Assembly: GCA_028876385.1 (NCBI GenBank)
Contig: JAGWSF010000167.1
Span: forward strand, 1-36,321
Direction of reading: 5' to 3'
Length of the DNA stretch: 36,321 nucleotides
From: Acidobacteriota bacterium
Lineage (GTDB): Bacteria; Actinomycetota; Acidimicrobiia; Acidimicrobiales; Palsa-688
The notes beneath the pieces are model-generated. The model had not been told where the DNA came from. It saw nothing but the letters and a program-made list of their open reading frames with translations, and did not search any database. Made by a program: the position numbers and the translations under genes. Below are positions 7,719 to 15,379 of this stretch, in pieces (position 1 is the first letter of the stretch; the number at the start of each line of letters is the position of its first letter).

Positions 7719-7755
7719 CTGTCAGAACGTAACGTTTAACGTTACGTTCTGACAG
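7719..7755 (-). promoter_or_regulatory. AbiEi operator 2 inside a 37-bp perfect palindrome
   Basis: Arms of 18 bp (7719-7736 and 7738-7755) around a single T. The inner part repeats operator 1 exactly: AACGTAAC (7726-7733), N7, GTTACGTT (7741-7748). The arms extend outward by CTGTCAG/CTGACAG. The two operator centres are 77 bp apart, close to seven helical turns, which would favour cooperative binding with looping or bending. Confidence 0.75.
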
Positions 7756-8001
7756 CCGATGCTGGTTCCGGTGCGACTTCAGCCTGAAGTGTCGCCTGAA
7801 CTTCGACTCGCTACGACCCGGGGGCGGGGGCGGGGGCCGCAGCCGGCACCACCCCCCGTGGTGACCCTCGCCGTGGCTGCGCTCGTAACGCCGAGTCGGC
7901 TCGGGGGCCGAGACTGCGAGATATTGAGGTGCGCTGTTGATCTGGGCGGCGCCGACCGCTCCGGCGCGACGATCAACACCGTCAAGTTATATTGATGGCA
8001 G

Positions 8002-8223
8002 ATGGAACCGGTCATCCTGGCGAGCGCCCGCAAGCACGGGGTGACCGACGATGACATGCTCCACGCCTACCGAAACCCGATTCGAGTTTTCGAGTTCGAC
8101 GACCTGACGATGCTGATTGGATCCGATCCCGCCGGCCGCATGCTCGAGGTCGGCACCGCGACCGCGGAGGGAATCGAGTTCATCGTCCACGCCATGCCGG
8201 CCCGCCAGAAGTTTCTGAGGTGA
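8002..8223 (+). CDS. Small toxin-like protein of a two-gene pair
   Basis: A 73-residue protein in which LASARKHGVTDDDMLHAYRNPIRVFEFDD is followed by LTMLIGSDPAGRMLEVGTATAEGIEFIVHAMPARQKFLR. The alpha-then-beta pattern ending in a HAMPAR..FL tail resembles small BrnT/RelE-like ribonuclease toxins. Similar proteins occur in actinobacteria next to a helix-turn-helix partner as here, but I know no experimental function. TATATT at 7988-7993 is a plausible -10 box 8 nt before the ATG. The gap to the next gene is 4 bp. Confidence 0.6.
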   Translation: MEPVILASARKHGVTDDDMLHAYRNPIRVFEFDDLTMLIGSDPAGRMLEVGTATAEGIEFIVHAMPARQKFLR

Positions 8224-8227
8224 TCTG

Positions 8228-8500
8228 ATGCCCCGCTCCGTACAAGAAATCCTCGACCACGCCGACGAGCTGGCCAAGCGCTTCGAGGACTACGAACCCT
8301 CCCCCGACGACGAGGTCGCCGTGGCCGAGCACCTGCTCCGCCGAGCCGCCCTGGCGCGCGCCCGCAGCGAACGCCAGATCAGCGAGGCCGTTGAGGCCGC
8401 TCGGCGAGCGGGGCTCTCGTGGAAGCGCATCGGTACGGAACTGGGGATCACCGCCCAGGCAGCACAGCAGCGCTACGGACCAGTGACTCGATCAGTCTAG
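8228..8500 (+). CDS. Helix-turn-helix partner of the small toxin-like protein
   Basis: A 90-residue protein. The N-terminal half is acidic (EILDHADELAKRFEDYEPSPDDEVAVAEHLL) and the C-terminal half is a helix-turn-helix (ISEAVEAARRAGLSWKRIGTELGITAQAAQQRYG). The acidic part could cover a toxin and the HTH could bind the operon promoter, as in antitoxins encoded second. It starts 4 bp after the upstream stop, so the two are co-transcribed. Antitoxin identity is inferred from layout, not from a named family. Confidence 0.6.
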   Translation: MPRSVQEILDHADELAKRFEDYEPSPDDEVAVAEHLLRRAALARARSERQISEAVEAARRAGLSWKRIGTELGITAQAAQQRYGPVTRSV

Positions 8501-8688
8501 GAGCACTCTGTATCGGTTCAATGGCGAGCAAGTCACCTCTCTGGGCGACGCCGAGCGCCGAATCTTTCCGCCTGTCCTCGGAGGCTGGCCGGCAACGGAC
8601 CTGCGTGGGACGGACCGTTATGGGCAGAGCTTGCTCGCTCGCCCGAGTAGCTCTCAACCTTTTGTCGGCGTCGTGACTCTGTAGGGTC

Positions 8689-9204
8689 GTGGAGTTGCAG
8701 GGCGCAGATTCCGGTTGGGATGGCCCCGATGTACCAGGAGTGGGGCCCGGTGCCGAGGCGATCTTGGTCTCGGAGCAGTCTCGCCTGTTCCGACTGGCAT
8801 ACCTGCTGACTGGGGATCGGTTCCAGGCCGAGGACGTGGTGGCGGATGTCTTCGCCCGGTCTTGGCAAGCCCTGGACCAGGGTCGGATCGCCCATCCCAG
8901 TGCGTATCTACGAAGGGCGGTCTGCAACGCAGTGCGCCACCATCGCCGCCGGCTGGCAGTTCAGCGGAGGGCTCTGCTCGGCCTCTCGGTCAACACCCGT
9001 CAGGTCACGGACGACGGGAGCGACCGGGACCTTCTGCTGCGTGCACTCATTCGCCTCCCACCCCGCCAACGGGCCGTGGTCGTCCTCCGGTTCTGGGAGG
9101 ACCGCTCCGAGCAAGAGGTGGCCGTCGTGCTCGGAGTTTCCCTAGGCACGGTGAAGGCTCAGGCATCAAGGGGGCTGGCGCGGCTGCGAAAGGAGTTGAG
9201 TTAG
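8689..9204 (+). CDS. ECF sigma factor, SigE-like (module 1)
   Basis: A 171-residue ECF (sigma-70 family) factor. Region 2 is at about 28-90 (SRLFRLAYLLTGDRFQAEDVVADVFARSW, then AYLRRAVCNAVRHHRRR) and region 4 at about 115-168 (LPPRQRAVVVLRFWEDRSEQEVAVVLGVSLGTVKAQASRGLARLR), the pattern of the actinobacterial SigE-like group. There is no long C-terminal extension. The GTG at 8689 lies one base after TAGGGT (8682-8687); if that is the -10 box, the in-frame TTG at 8695 would be a leaderless start. The membrane-partner gene begins 2 bp after the stop. Confidence 0.85.
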   Translation: MELQGADSGWDGPDVPGVGPGAEAILVSEQSRLFRLAYLLTGDRFQAEDVVADVFARSWQALDQGRIAHPSAYLRRAVCNAVRHHRRRLAVQRRALLGLSVNTRQVTDDGSDRDLLLRALIRLPPRQRAVVVLRFWEDRSEQEVAVVLGVSLGTVKAQASRGLARLRKELS

Positions 9205-9206
9205 AG

Positions 9207-9860
9207 ATGGACGAGCCGGTGATCGATACCACCGTTCTGCGACGACGGTTGGACAGTCTGGTAGAAGGGGTTGAGCCGCCGCTGACCCTTCGGGATGCGG
9301 TGTCAGCTCGTCGTCGGGAGCGGCAACGGCATCGCACGGTCATCACCGCTTCGGGGATCACGATGGCGTGCCTACTGGGCGCGGCCATCGGGCTGTGGGT
9401 GACCGACAGGTCACCTCACCCGACTCCGGTGACAGTGGGCGCACCGACCTTGCCCTCTAACTCGGCTAACACATCGCATGAATACCGCGACGCGCTCATC
9501 AGCAACAGCACCCACGTCGCCGGGGTCACCAACGTCAAAAAGGTCTACCTCAAGCTCGCTGCCGTGCGGCAGGTCGTGCAGCTATCGCCATGGGGAAGTG
9601 GCCTCTACACCACAGCGACCGCACCGCTGGGACCGGGCGAAGCCCGAATCGTCGGGCTGAACGACGAGGTCTATGTCGTCTTGGTAGAAGGCGCCATCGA
9701 CTACGACGGGGGTCCCAGAACGAACTGGCTATACGACGTGTATCCGCCACGGCCCCGAGCCGGAACCTCACCCACCTTTGCCCAGGCGGTGACCGAGACG
9801 GGCTTCGACTCCAACGGCGTGCCGTCCTGGTTCACCCAGTTGAAGGACCTTTCTCCCTGA
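9207..9860 (+). CDS. Single-pass membrane partner of sigma module 1
   Basis: A 217-residue protein with a cytoplasmic tail of about 43 residues ending in ARRRERQRHR, one span at about 44-65 (VITASGITMACLLGAAIGLW) and an outer domain with no cysteines. Position after a SigE-like sigma gene suggests an anti-sigma-like regulator, but the tail has no HxxxCxxC zinc anti-sigma motif, so the mechanism is unknown. The start ATG at 9207 has AAAGGAG about 10 nt upstream, inside the end of the sigma gene, and the genes are 2 bp apart. The outer domain matches nothing I recognise. Confidence 0.65.
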   Translation: MDEPVIDTTVLRRRLDSLVEGVEPPLTLRDAVSARRRERQRHRTVITASGITMACLLGAAIGLWVTDRSPHPTPVTVGAPTLPSNSANTSHEYRDALISNSTHVAGVTNVKKVYLKLAAVRQVVQLSPWGSGLYTTATAPLGPGEARIVGLNDEVYVVLVEGAIDYDGGPRTNWLYDVYPPRPRAGTSPTFAQAVTETGFDSNGVPSWFTQLKDLSP

Positions 9861-9987
9861 CTGCCGAGCCTGCACCCGAACGGCTTCTCTGAACCGCGTT
9901 CGTGAAACAGCGTTGGTCCAACCAACGCGAGCCGCACGACGGGACGGGACCGTAGGGAGGCTCGACCGGCCCCTTCCGGAAGCTCGG

Positions 9988-10017
9988 GAGCGCCAGATCG
10001 CCGACTCGGCGCTCTTT
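9988..10017 (+). terminator. Probable terminator of sigma module 1
   Basis: GAGCGCC (9988-9994) pairs with GGCGCTC (10008-10014) around a 13-nt loop, followed by TTT. An alternative inner stem CGCCGA/TCGGCG overlaps it. It lies about 130 nt after the partner stop and 90 nt before the next gene. The T run is short. Confidence 0.4.
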
Positions 10018-10105
10018 GGCGATAAGTTTCGTTGGGAGGGTTGAGCGCGGATAGATCGTTACGAGCGCCTTCAAGCCGGACGTTCAAGCCGCCGATGTCC
10101 AGAGA

Positions 10106-10456
10106 GTGGCTGTGGTTCGATCCGTCGTGGCCGTAGCTGTTGCCGTGTTGTTCGTCACCGCTAGCGTCGTAGCCTGCGGTGGACCTCCCCCGAATCACGA
10201 TGCCGTTGTGACGGCTTGCTCGAACCTGAAGGCCAGCGGCCCAGGTTGGAGCGGCCAAGGGCTCTCACCAGCGTATGCGCCCGCAGTGCTCCGAGCCATC
10301 GAAAGCGGAACCTCGTCCGGTGATACCAAGCTCGCAACATCCTTGAACCGTCTACGAGATGACCTACTAGCAGCGGCGAGTCCGTCCAGCGAGGGGAGGC
10401 TGGAGGCGGATCGAAGCGACGTCATCGCAGAGTGCCGGTCCCAGAGTGCCTGGTAG
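10106..10456 (+). CDS. Small lipoprotein
   Basis: From the GTG at 10106 the 116-residue product opens with a hydrophobic signal ending in a lipobox SVVAC, with the lipidated cysteine at residue 24. The remaining 92 residues contain two more cysteines and helix-forming segments, and match no family I know. It sits between sigma modules 1 and 2, converging with module 2. A GAGAG stretch just before the GTG is a poor ribosome site. Confidence 0.6.
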   Translation: MAVVRSVVAVAVAVLFVTASVVACGGPPPNHDAVVTACSNLKASGPGWSGQGLSPAYAPAVLRAIESGTSSGDTKLATSLNRLRDDLLAAASPSSEGRLEADRSDVIAECRSQSAW

Positions 10457-10591
10457 CTCATAGCGCCGAATCCGGCGTCAGGCTCGGACGGCCGCCGCTG
10501 CGATCGGTGCTGTTGTTCTGCGTGGGGGTAGCGCGGCGGTGTGAGCCCGACTATCGAAGCTGTCGGAGGCCGGGATTTCATGGTGGTCGGG

Positions 10592-11617
10592 TTAGCCGCT
10601 GAGTCTTTGGCCAGTGTGGGCGTCGTAGGCCGAGACCGCCGGTGAGCCGCAGGTGTGGTTAGTGGATGTGAGCGGTGTGGCGTAAAGGACCCAGGCGAGC
10701 ACGGATTGCTCCTCGGGGACGGTGCTGCCGTTCGGTTGCACGGTGGCCGGGAACTTGGCACTGTAGCGGGCCAGGAACAGTTGGTAGGTATTCGTAGGGA
10801 GGTCTTCCAGGCTCCCCTGAGGTCCGTTCCATGCGATCGACGCAGGCACCGACGCTCGGTCGCCTGGGTGAGGAGGGTCGAGGGTGATGTTGCCGTACTC
10901 AATGATCATTTGGTGCGTCAGGCGCTGGGGAGCGGGCATCTGGTTGTAGGCCGGGTTGGTGGCACAGCTCAGGGAGGCCGAGGTATCAGGCTTGTTCGGG
11001 TGGTAGGCCAGCGAGGCCAGGATGCTCTGCGCCTGAGCCGCAGAGGTCGCCTGGCCGACGAAGACCCACACGCCGTGGAACAGGAGGTTCGTCCCGGGGC
11101 CGGCCGAATACGGCGTCGTCTCTTGGACTTCCTGCCCGGAGGGCAGCTGGTATGCGGATAGACCTGGCGTGGCCGCGGTTTGAGGCTGGAGCCATACTCC
11201 GTTGAACTGGCGCGGAGCCGGCGTGTTGGGCTGTGCGGCACACGAGATCGACGCTTCGGGCTGGACGCCCAGGTACACGGTCGGGTTTGCCGGCCAGCTC
11301 CCGTCGCATATGGGCGTGTTGTTCCCGCCGAGAACCGGCCAGGCGGCGGGCACGGCCACCTGGATTCCGTTCAGGCCGACTTCTTGCATACCGGCTCGCG
11401 GCGGAATCGCGGGCTCGACGATCACTTTGTGCGCTGCCGGCCCGCGCACCACCAAGAGGATCGCGACCGAAGCGGCCGCAAGGGCCACCACGCCGCCGCC
11501 CGCGCCCAGGACCCGGAAGCTTCGCTTACGCCGCCGGGCGGCCGCCCGGATCTCCTCGACGGTGATCTCCGGCTCCGTGTCGAAGACAGCCCGAATCCGG
11601 CTGCTGATTTCAGTCAT
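10592..11617 (-). CDS. Single-pass membrane partner of sigma module 2
   Basis: From the ATG at 11617 (MTEISSRI) the product has 341 residues. The cytoplasmic tail of about 36 residues ends in AAARRRKRSFR, one span follows at about 37-60, and the outer domain is about 280 residues with several cysteines (ICDGSW, ISCAAQ, LSCATN, HTCGSP) that could form disulfides. It overlaps the stop of the sigma gene by 8 bp, so the two are translationally coupled. As in module 1, no zinc anti-sigma motif is visible. The outer domain is unrelated to that of module 1 by eye. Confidence 0.65.
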   Translation of the reverse strand: MTEISSRIRAVFDTEPEITVEEIRAAARRRKRSFRVLGAGGGVVALAAASVAILLVVRGPAAHKVIVEPAIPPRAGMQEVGLNGIQVAVPAAWPVLGGNNTPICDGSWPANPTVYLGVQPEASISCAAQPNTPAPRQFNGVWLQPQTAATPGLSAYQLPSGQEVQETTPYSAGPGTNLLFHGVWVFVGQATSAAQAQSILASLAYHPNKPDTSASLSCATNPAYNQMPAPQRLTHQMIIEYGNITLDPPHPGDRASVPASIAWNGPQGSLEDLPTNTYQLFLARYSAKFPATVQPNGSTVPEEQSVLAWVLYATPLTSTNHTCGSPAVSAYDAHTGQRLSG

Positions 11618-12089
11618 CGCTCCCAACCTCAAGATCAGACCGCAGACGGGCCAGGCCGCGTTCGAGATGCGTCTGAACGGTCGTGGTCTTCACCCCGACC
11701 AGGTCAGCCACCTCCTGGAAGGTCCATCCGTAGCCATGCACCAATACCACCGCCACCCGCTGACGCTCGCTCAGCCCCACCAGAGCCCGCCCCAAGGCCG
11801 GTTCCACCCACGGCTCACGCCACTCCGGCCGGCTATGAATGACCCGGACCCTGCGCAAGCGGGTACGGCTCTGGCCCACCCGATACAGATAGGCGACCGG
11901 GTTAGCCACCCCTGCTACACGATCCTGATGCTCCCACGCCCAAGCCAGCGCTTCCGCTGCCGCGTCCCGACCACGATCGGACCCGTAGGCCGCGATCAAG
12001 GCCAGACGAATCCGCGGCTCGACCTGCCGGTACCACACGTCGAAACTCTTGACGCCGGGCACCTCACCCACAGGCCGCAACGAACTCAC
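11610..12089 (-). CDS. ECF sigma factor, SigE-like (module 2)
   Basis: A 159-residue ECF factor. Region 2 (VKSFDVWYRQVEPRIRLALIAAYGSDRGRDAAAEALAWAWEH) is divergent; region 4 (LSERQRVAVVLVHGYGWTFQEVADLVGVKTTTVQTHLERGLARLR) is clear. The GTG at 12089 follows a TTTATAGGG stretch that could be its promoter -10. It reads leftward into its membrane partner. GTTACA about 30 bp upstream might be a -35 for its own holoenzyme, which is speculative. Confidence 0.8.
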   Translation of the reverse strand: MSSLRPVGEVPGVKSFDVWYRQVEPRIRLALIAAYGSDRGRDAAAEALAWAWEHQDRVAGVANPVAYLYRVGQSRTRLRRVRVIHSRPEWREPWVEPALGRALVGLSERQRVAVVLVHGYGWTFQEVADLVGVKTTTVQTHLERGLARLRSDLEVGSDD

Positions 12090-12267
12090 ACCCTATAAAC
12101 CATCCCGACCGGTGTAACTACCACACGACCAAACAACTTTTCTGCGTACCCCAGTATCGGAAGGCCCTGCCCCGCGGCGCACGCCAGATCGACGGGTATG
12201 GCGCTCGGGCACCAGCGACGATCGGCCACTCGGAGTGGGCGGGGGCCGACCAATCTTCGCCTTGATG

Positions 12268-12305
12268 CCTGTCATCCTATCAGGGGTGGGTGATAGGATG
12301 ACAGG
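12268..12305 (+). promoter_or_regulatory. Upstream operator of the AlbA_2 gene
   Basis: Perfect 15-bp arms, CCTGTCATCCTATCA (12268-12282) and its inverse (12291-12305), around the 8-nt centre GGGGTGGG. The half-site core TCCTATCA recurs at the promoter-proximal operator. Confidence 0.75.
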
Positions 12306-12370
12306 ACCCACGGACACCCTGGCCAGCAGGTACTGAGTAGCCTGAGGTCCGGGCCGGCTTACCACTTGGC

Positions 12371-12410
12371 TTCCTATCACGCCCGATCCTATCATGGCGT
12401 GATAGGATCG
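12371..12410 (+). promoter_or_regulatory. Promoter-proximal operator and promoter of the AlbA_2 gene
   Basis: CGATCCTATCA (12384-12394) and TGATAGGATCG (12400-12410) are perfect arms around TGGCG; a third half-site TCCTATCA lies at 12372-12379. TTGGCT (12366-12371) and TATCAT (12390-12395), 18 bp apart, form a plausible promoter inside the operator. The gene start is at 12418. The five half-sites imply tight repression. Confidence 0.7.
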
Positions 12411-12417
12411 TGACAGC

Positions 12418-14235
12418 ATGGACGGGCCCGTCGCACGACTCGAAGCTCTGCTCGCTGACCTGCGCGTCGCCGGCTCCGACCACCGCAGCGTCGAGGCTAA
12501 GACCGCCCGCTCAGATCTGCCGGCCACGATCTCTGACACTTTGAGCGCCTTCGCCAACACCGATGGCGGAGTGATCCTGCTCGGCGTGAAGGAAAGTCCC
12601 GGGAGCTTCGAGGTCACCGGTGTCGAGGACCCCAGGCACGTGACCAGCGCCCTTCAGGCTGCAGCGGAACAGATGGAGCCTCCCCTGCGTCCGGCCATCG
12701 ACATCGTGGCCCACCCAAGCGGAATCGTCGTCATGGCACAGGTACCACCGGTTCCCCGAGACCAGCGACCCTGCCACCGTCGCAGTGACGGTCCCCACAG
12801 CTCATCGTTCGTTCGAGTCGGCGATGGCGACCACCAGCTGACCGACCACGAGGTAGCGGTCATGCTGGCCAACCGGGCCCCCGTAGACACCGGCCGGGCC
12901 CCGGCGCCCCAAGGGGCCGTCCTCGACGGAGAAGCCGTGACCAAGTTCGTGGCCGCCATCCGGGAGAGCAGCAGGCGAGCCGCCGACGTTGACGAACAGG
13001 AGATCCTCTACCGCTACGGCGTCGTGTCCGGCGACCGTACCGAGCTGACCCTGGCCGGACTGCTCACCCTTGGACAACACCCCGAGTCCTTCCTCGACGC
13101 TGCCCGGGTCAGTCTGCGCCGGCAGCCGACCGCCGAAGACCCACCCGGAACTCGTCACGACGCCATCAAGGTCGAAGGCACCGTCGGCGAGCTGCTCGAC
13201 GGGGTCATCTCCGGGCTGGGAGCCAGGCTCGGGCACGTTCAAGTCGAACGCGACGGCCAGATCCTTGACGAGCTCGACGTTCCCCGCGAAACCTTACGGG
13301 AGGTGGTGTCCAACGCGCTGACCCACCGGAGCTTCGCTGACGGAGCGAAAGACGAAAGCGTCCTCGTAGAGATCACTCCCGAAGCGGTCACCGTCACCAG
13401 CCCCGGCGGACTCCACGTGACCGCCGACCCTCGCCAACTCGGCATTGACCCGATAGCAGGTGTGCGCAACCACACCCTCGTTCGGATCAGCGAGCACCTC
13501 CGCACCCCATCAGGGGCGAGAGTTGTTGAGCACCAGGCCCTCGGCATCGCCCGCGCCGACCGAGCCTGCCACGTCAACGGAACCATGCCCGCCCTCTTCG
13601 TCGACCTTCCCACCCGCTTCTGCGTCGTGATGCTGCGCCACAGCCTCGACCCCGCACCCGCACGTCGAATCCTGACCGACGCCGGGCTCGACCCAACGCC
13701 TGTAGCGGTTCGGATCATCTCTGTCCTGTTGCGACTCGACGACGCAAAAGCCTCAGCCTCCTCAGAGCTCGGCCCGCCGATCTTCGACGCCCGCCTCTGC
13801 GCCCGGGCACTGGCCCCCTGCACACTCGAAGACGCCTCCAGCGAGCTGAAAGCACTCGAGACGACCGGGATCCTTCGGCGCAGTCACCTACGGCGAACCC
13901 CCACCTGGCTGCTTGCCGTCCCCACGCCGCCGCCGAGCGGCACCGGAACCCTGCCCGTCGCGGCGACGGTGGCAGCCAAGACCGACCGCATCGACGACCT
14001 GATCCAAGCCTTGATAGACGGTCCCAGCCAAGGCCTCACTCCCCTGGAGATCCAGCGCGCATTAGGTCTCGCTTCCACCAACGCCCGCTACCGGTGGCTC
14101 CACCGGGCAACTGAGCGAGGACTGATCGAACCGTCGAGCGACCGGCCCTACGACAGGACCAAGAAGTTCCGGCTAACTGCGAAGGGCCGGGGGTATGCGT
14201 CCAGACTCCAAAGGCCCGGGTCCCAAACCCGCTGA
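12418..14235 (+). CDS. AlbA_2 / HATPase_c_4 protein (RecG-like regulator family)
   Basis: A 605-residue protein. Residues about 10-150 are an AlbA_2 (Schlafen-like) domain with VEAKTA (Glu26) and AFANTDGGVILLGVKE (44-59). A GHKL-like ATPase part has LREVVSNALTHRSF (Asn299, His302) and VTSPGGLHV. The C-terminus (about 520-600) has winged-helix character (GLTPLEIQRALGLASTNARYRWLHRATERGLI). Members are annotated as transcriptional regulators or RecG-like proteins without a proven common role; some Schlafen/AlbA_2 proteins act in phage defence. It stands alone behind five operator half-sites, so autorepression through the C-terminal domain is plausible. It ends just before repeat copy 2. Confidence 0.8.
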   Translation: MDGPVARLEALLADLRVAGSDHRSVEAKTARSDLPATISDTLSAFANTDGGVILLGVKESPGSFEVTGVEDPRHVTSALQAAAEQMEPPLRPAIDIVAHPSGIVVMAQVPPVPRDQRPCHRRSDGPHSSSFVRVGDGDHQLTDHEVAVMLANRAPVDTGRAPAPQGAVLDGEAVTKFVAAIRESSRRAADVDEQEILYRYGVVSGDRTELTLAGLLTLGQHPESFLDAARVSLRRQPTAEDPPGTRHDAIKVEGTVGELLDGVISGLGARLGHVQVERDGQILDELDVPRETLREVVSNALTHRSFADGAKDESVLVEITPEAVTVTSPGGLHVTADPRQLGIDPIAGVRNHTLVRISEHLRTPSGARVVEHQALGIARADRACHVNGTMPALFVDLPTRFCVVMLRHSLDPAPARRILTDAGLDPTPVAVRIISVLLRLDDAKASASSELGPPIFDARLCARALAPCTLEDASSELKALETTGILRRSHLRRTPTWLLAVPTPPPSGTGTLPVAATVAAKTDRIDDLIQALIDGPSQGLTPLEIQRALGLASTNARYRWLHRATERGLIEPSSDRPYDRTKKFRLTAKGRGYASRLQRPGSQTR

Positions 14236-14256
14236 ATCTCGGCGCCAGGATGCCGG

Positions 14257-14406
14257 ACCGTGTGCACAGAAACCCGGAAACCGCGTGCAAGGCCGCCACT
14301 CACCGACCAACCCTGGCCCCTCACCAGGATCTCCGAGGTTTCGTCAGCCAAGGGGCCCTTACCAAAGTAAGGCCCCCCAGGTTACGAAACCCCTCACCGG
14401 ACGCCC
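14257..14406 (+). repeat. Dispersed structured repeat, copy 2 of 3
   Basis: CCGTGTGCA and GCGTGCA (14283-14289) boxes are followed, 54 bp after the second box starts, by left arm GGTTTCGTCAGCC (14337-14349) and right arm GGTTACGAAACC (14380-14391). Relative to copies 1 and 3, 7 bp are missing after the left arm. The inner stem is kept with different pairs (GGGGCCCTT with AAGGCCCCC, one mismatch). It overlaps the last codons of the module 3 partner gene on the other strand. Confidence 0.7.
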
Positions 14407-15379
14407 TATTTAGACCCGCGCGTGGGCTGAGCTCGTCGGCGATGACCACCTCGAGTTGAGATAGCCGCTCGCCTACTGCCCGGCCGGCATTGGCCCTTGA
14501 CAATAATCGACCCGTTCGGGCCCACTTGTCCGGAGTTGGTGTCAGGCCGACAGCGAGTGACACCGTGACGCCCGCCCCCTGACTGCAGATCCCTCCGGCC
14601 TCGAAGCAGTTCTCCGCAGCCGTCTGCCAGGACACGAGTGGCGTCAACCCTGCTGGCGGCGGAGTCAAACTGACACCAGTACCCGGGTAGTCGGTGTTCG
14701 TGGTCACCGGCCCGGCGTACACAGCGCCTCTCGGAAGGGGCGACGAAGTGCTGGTGTTAGCAGGCGGAGCGAGGTCGAGACGGTAGACCTGTCCGAGCCG
14801 GGCAAGGTCGGCCGGTTTGGCGGTGAGCACCGTCCTGCTCGCAGACAGGGTGTGCTGGTCGACAGCGACGCTCAGGACCATCCCCGTCGGGGCATGCCCG
14901 TGTGGGCCATAGCAAATCGTGCAAGTGAACTCTCCGGTCATCTGGACGAAGTACACACCAGTGAAAGCGGCTCCCAGCGGGGCGCTGCCGCCGTAGACGG
15001 CCGTCTCGAAGCCGGCCAGGCTCGTGGCGACAGCCTCGGCGGTCCGTGGCGAGGCATCTCCGTACTGGGCGGCGGTCGTCTTAGCGACTCTGGCCAGCTC
15101 CGCCCACACCGCTGTGAGTGGAGGCTGCGCCCATTGTTGCGTCGTCGGAGCCGCCGCTGTGCCCGAGGGAGTGGCAACCTTCACAACCCGGGCGCGGCCG
15201 GATTGTGAAGCGCCGTAGAAGGAGACAGCGGCTACGCACGCGGCCACAGCCACAGCGCCCGCGCCAACTCGCGTGCGGTGACGACGGCGTGCCCTCACGG
15301 CCAACTCGGGAGCAAGGATCTCCACAGACCCCGTCGCCTCGCGAGCCAACGTGTCGAGACGGTCGGCAAGACCCCTCAT
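14321..15379 (-). CDS. Single-pass membrane partner of sigma module 3
   Basis: A 352-residue protein. The cytoplasmic tail of about 37 residues ends in RARRRHRTR, one span follows at about 38-57 and the outer domain has cysteines in CTICYG and ENCFEAGGICSQG. The ATG at 15379 overlaps the sigma stop by 4 bp (ATGA). It has no zinc anti-sigma motif. The last 28 or so codons lie inside dispersed repeat copy 2, so the tail SGEGFRNLGGLTLVRAPW is repeat-derived; the original C-terminus was probably lost when the repeat arrived, or the gene reads into it harmlessly. Confidence 0.65.
   Translation of the reverse strand: MRGLADRLDTLAREATGSVEILAPELAVRARRRHRTRVGAGAVAVAACVAAVSFYGASQSGRARVVKVATPSGTAAAPTTQQWAQPPLTAVWAELARVAKTTAAQYGDASPRTAEAVATSLAGFETAVYGGSAPLGAAFTGVYFVQMTGEFTCTICYGPHGHAPTGMVLSVAVDQHTLSASRTVLTAKPADLARLGQVYRLDLAPPANTSTSSPLPRGAVYAGPVTTNTDYPGTGVSLTPPPAGLTPLVSWQTAAENCFEAGGICSQGAGVTVSLAVGLTPTPDKWARTGRLLSRANAGRAVGERLSQLEVVIADELSPRAGLNRASGEGFRNLGGLTLVRAPWLTKPRRSW

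Larger units (their letters stand above)
7632..8001. other. Regulatory region between abiE and the 8002 gene
   Basis: This divergent intergenic stretch contains the two AbiEi-type operators. Between 7756 and 7980 no gene or strong signal was recognised; a G/C run at 7821-7850 is compositional. TATATT at 7988-7993 is a likely -10 box for the gene at 8002. Confidence 0.5.
12090..12417. other. Divergent regulatory region between sigma module 2 and the AlbA_2 gene
   Basis: This holds the sigma module 2 promoter (about 12090-12130) and the operator array at 12268-12410. Between about 12131 and 12267 nothing was recognised. Confidence 0.5.
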
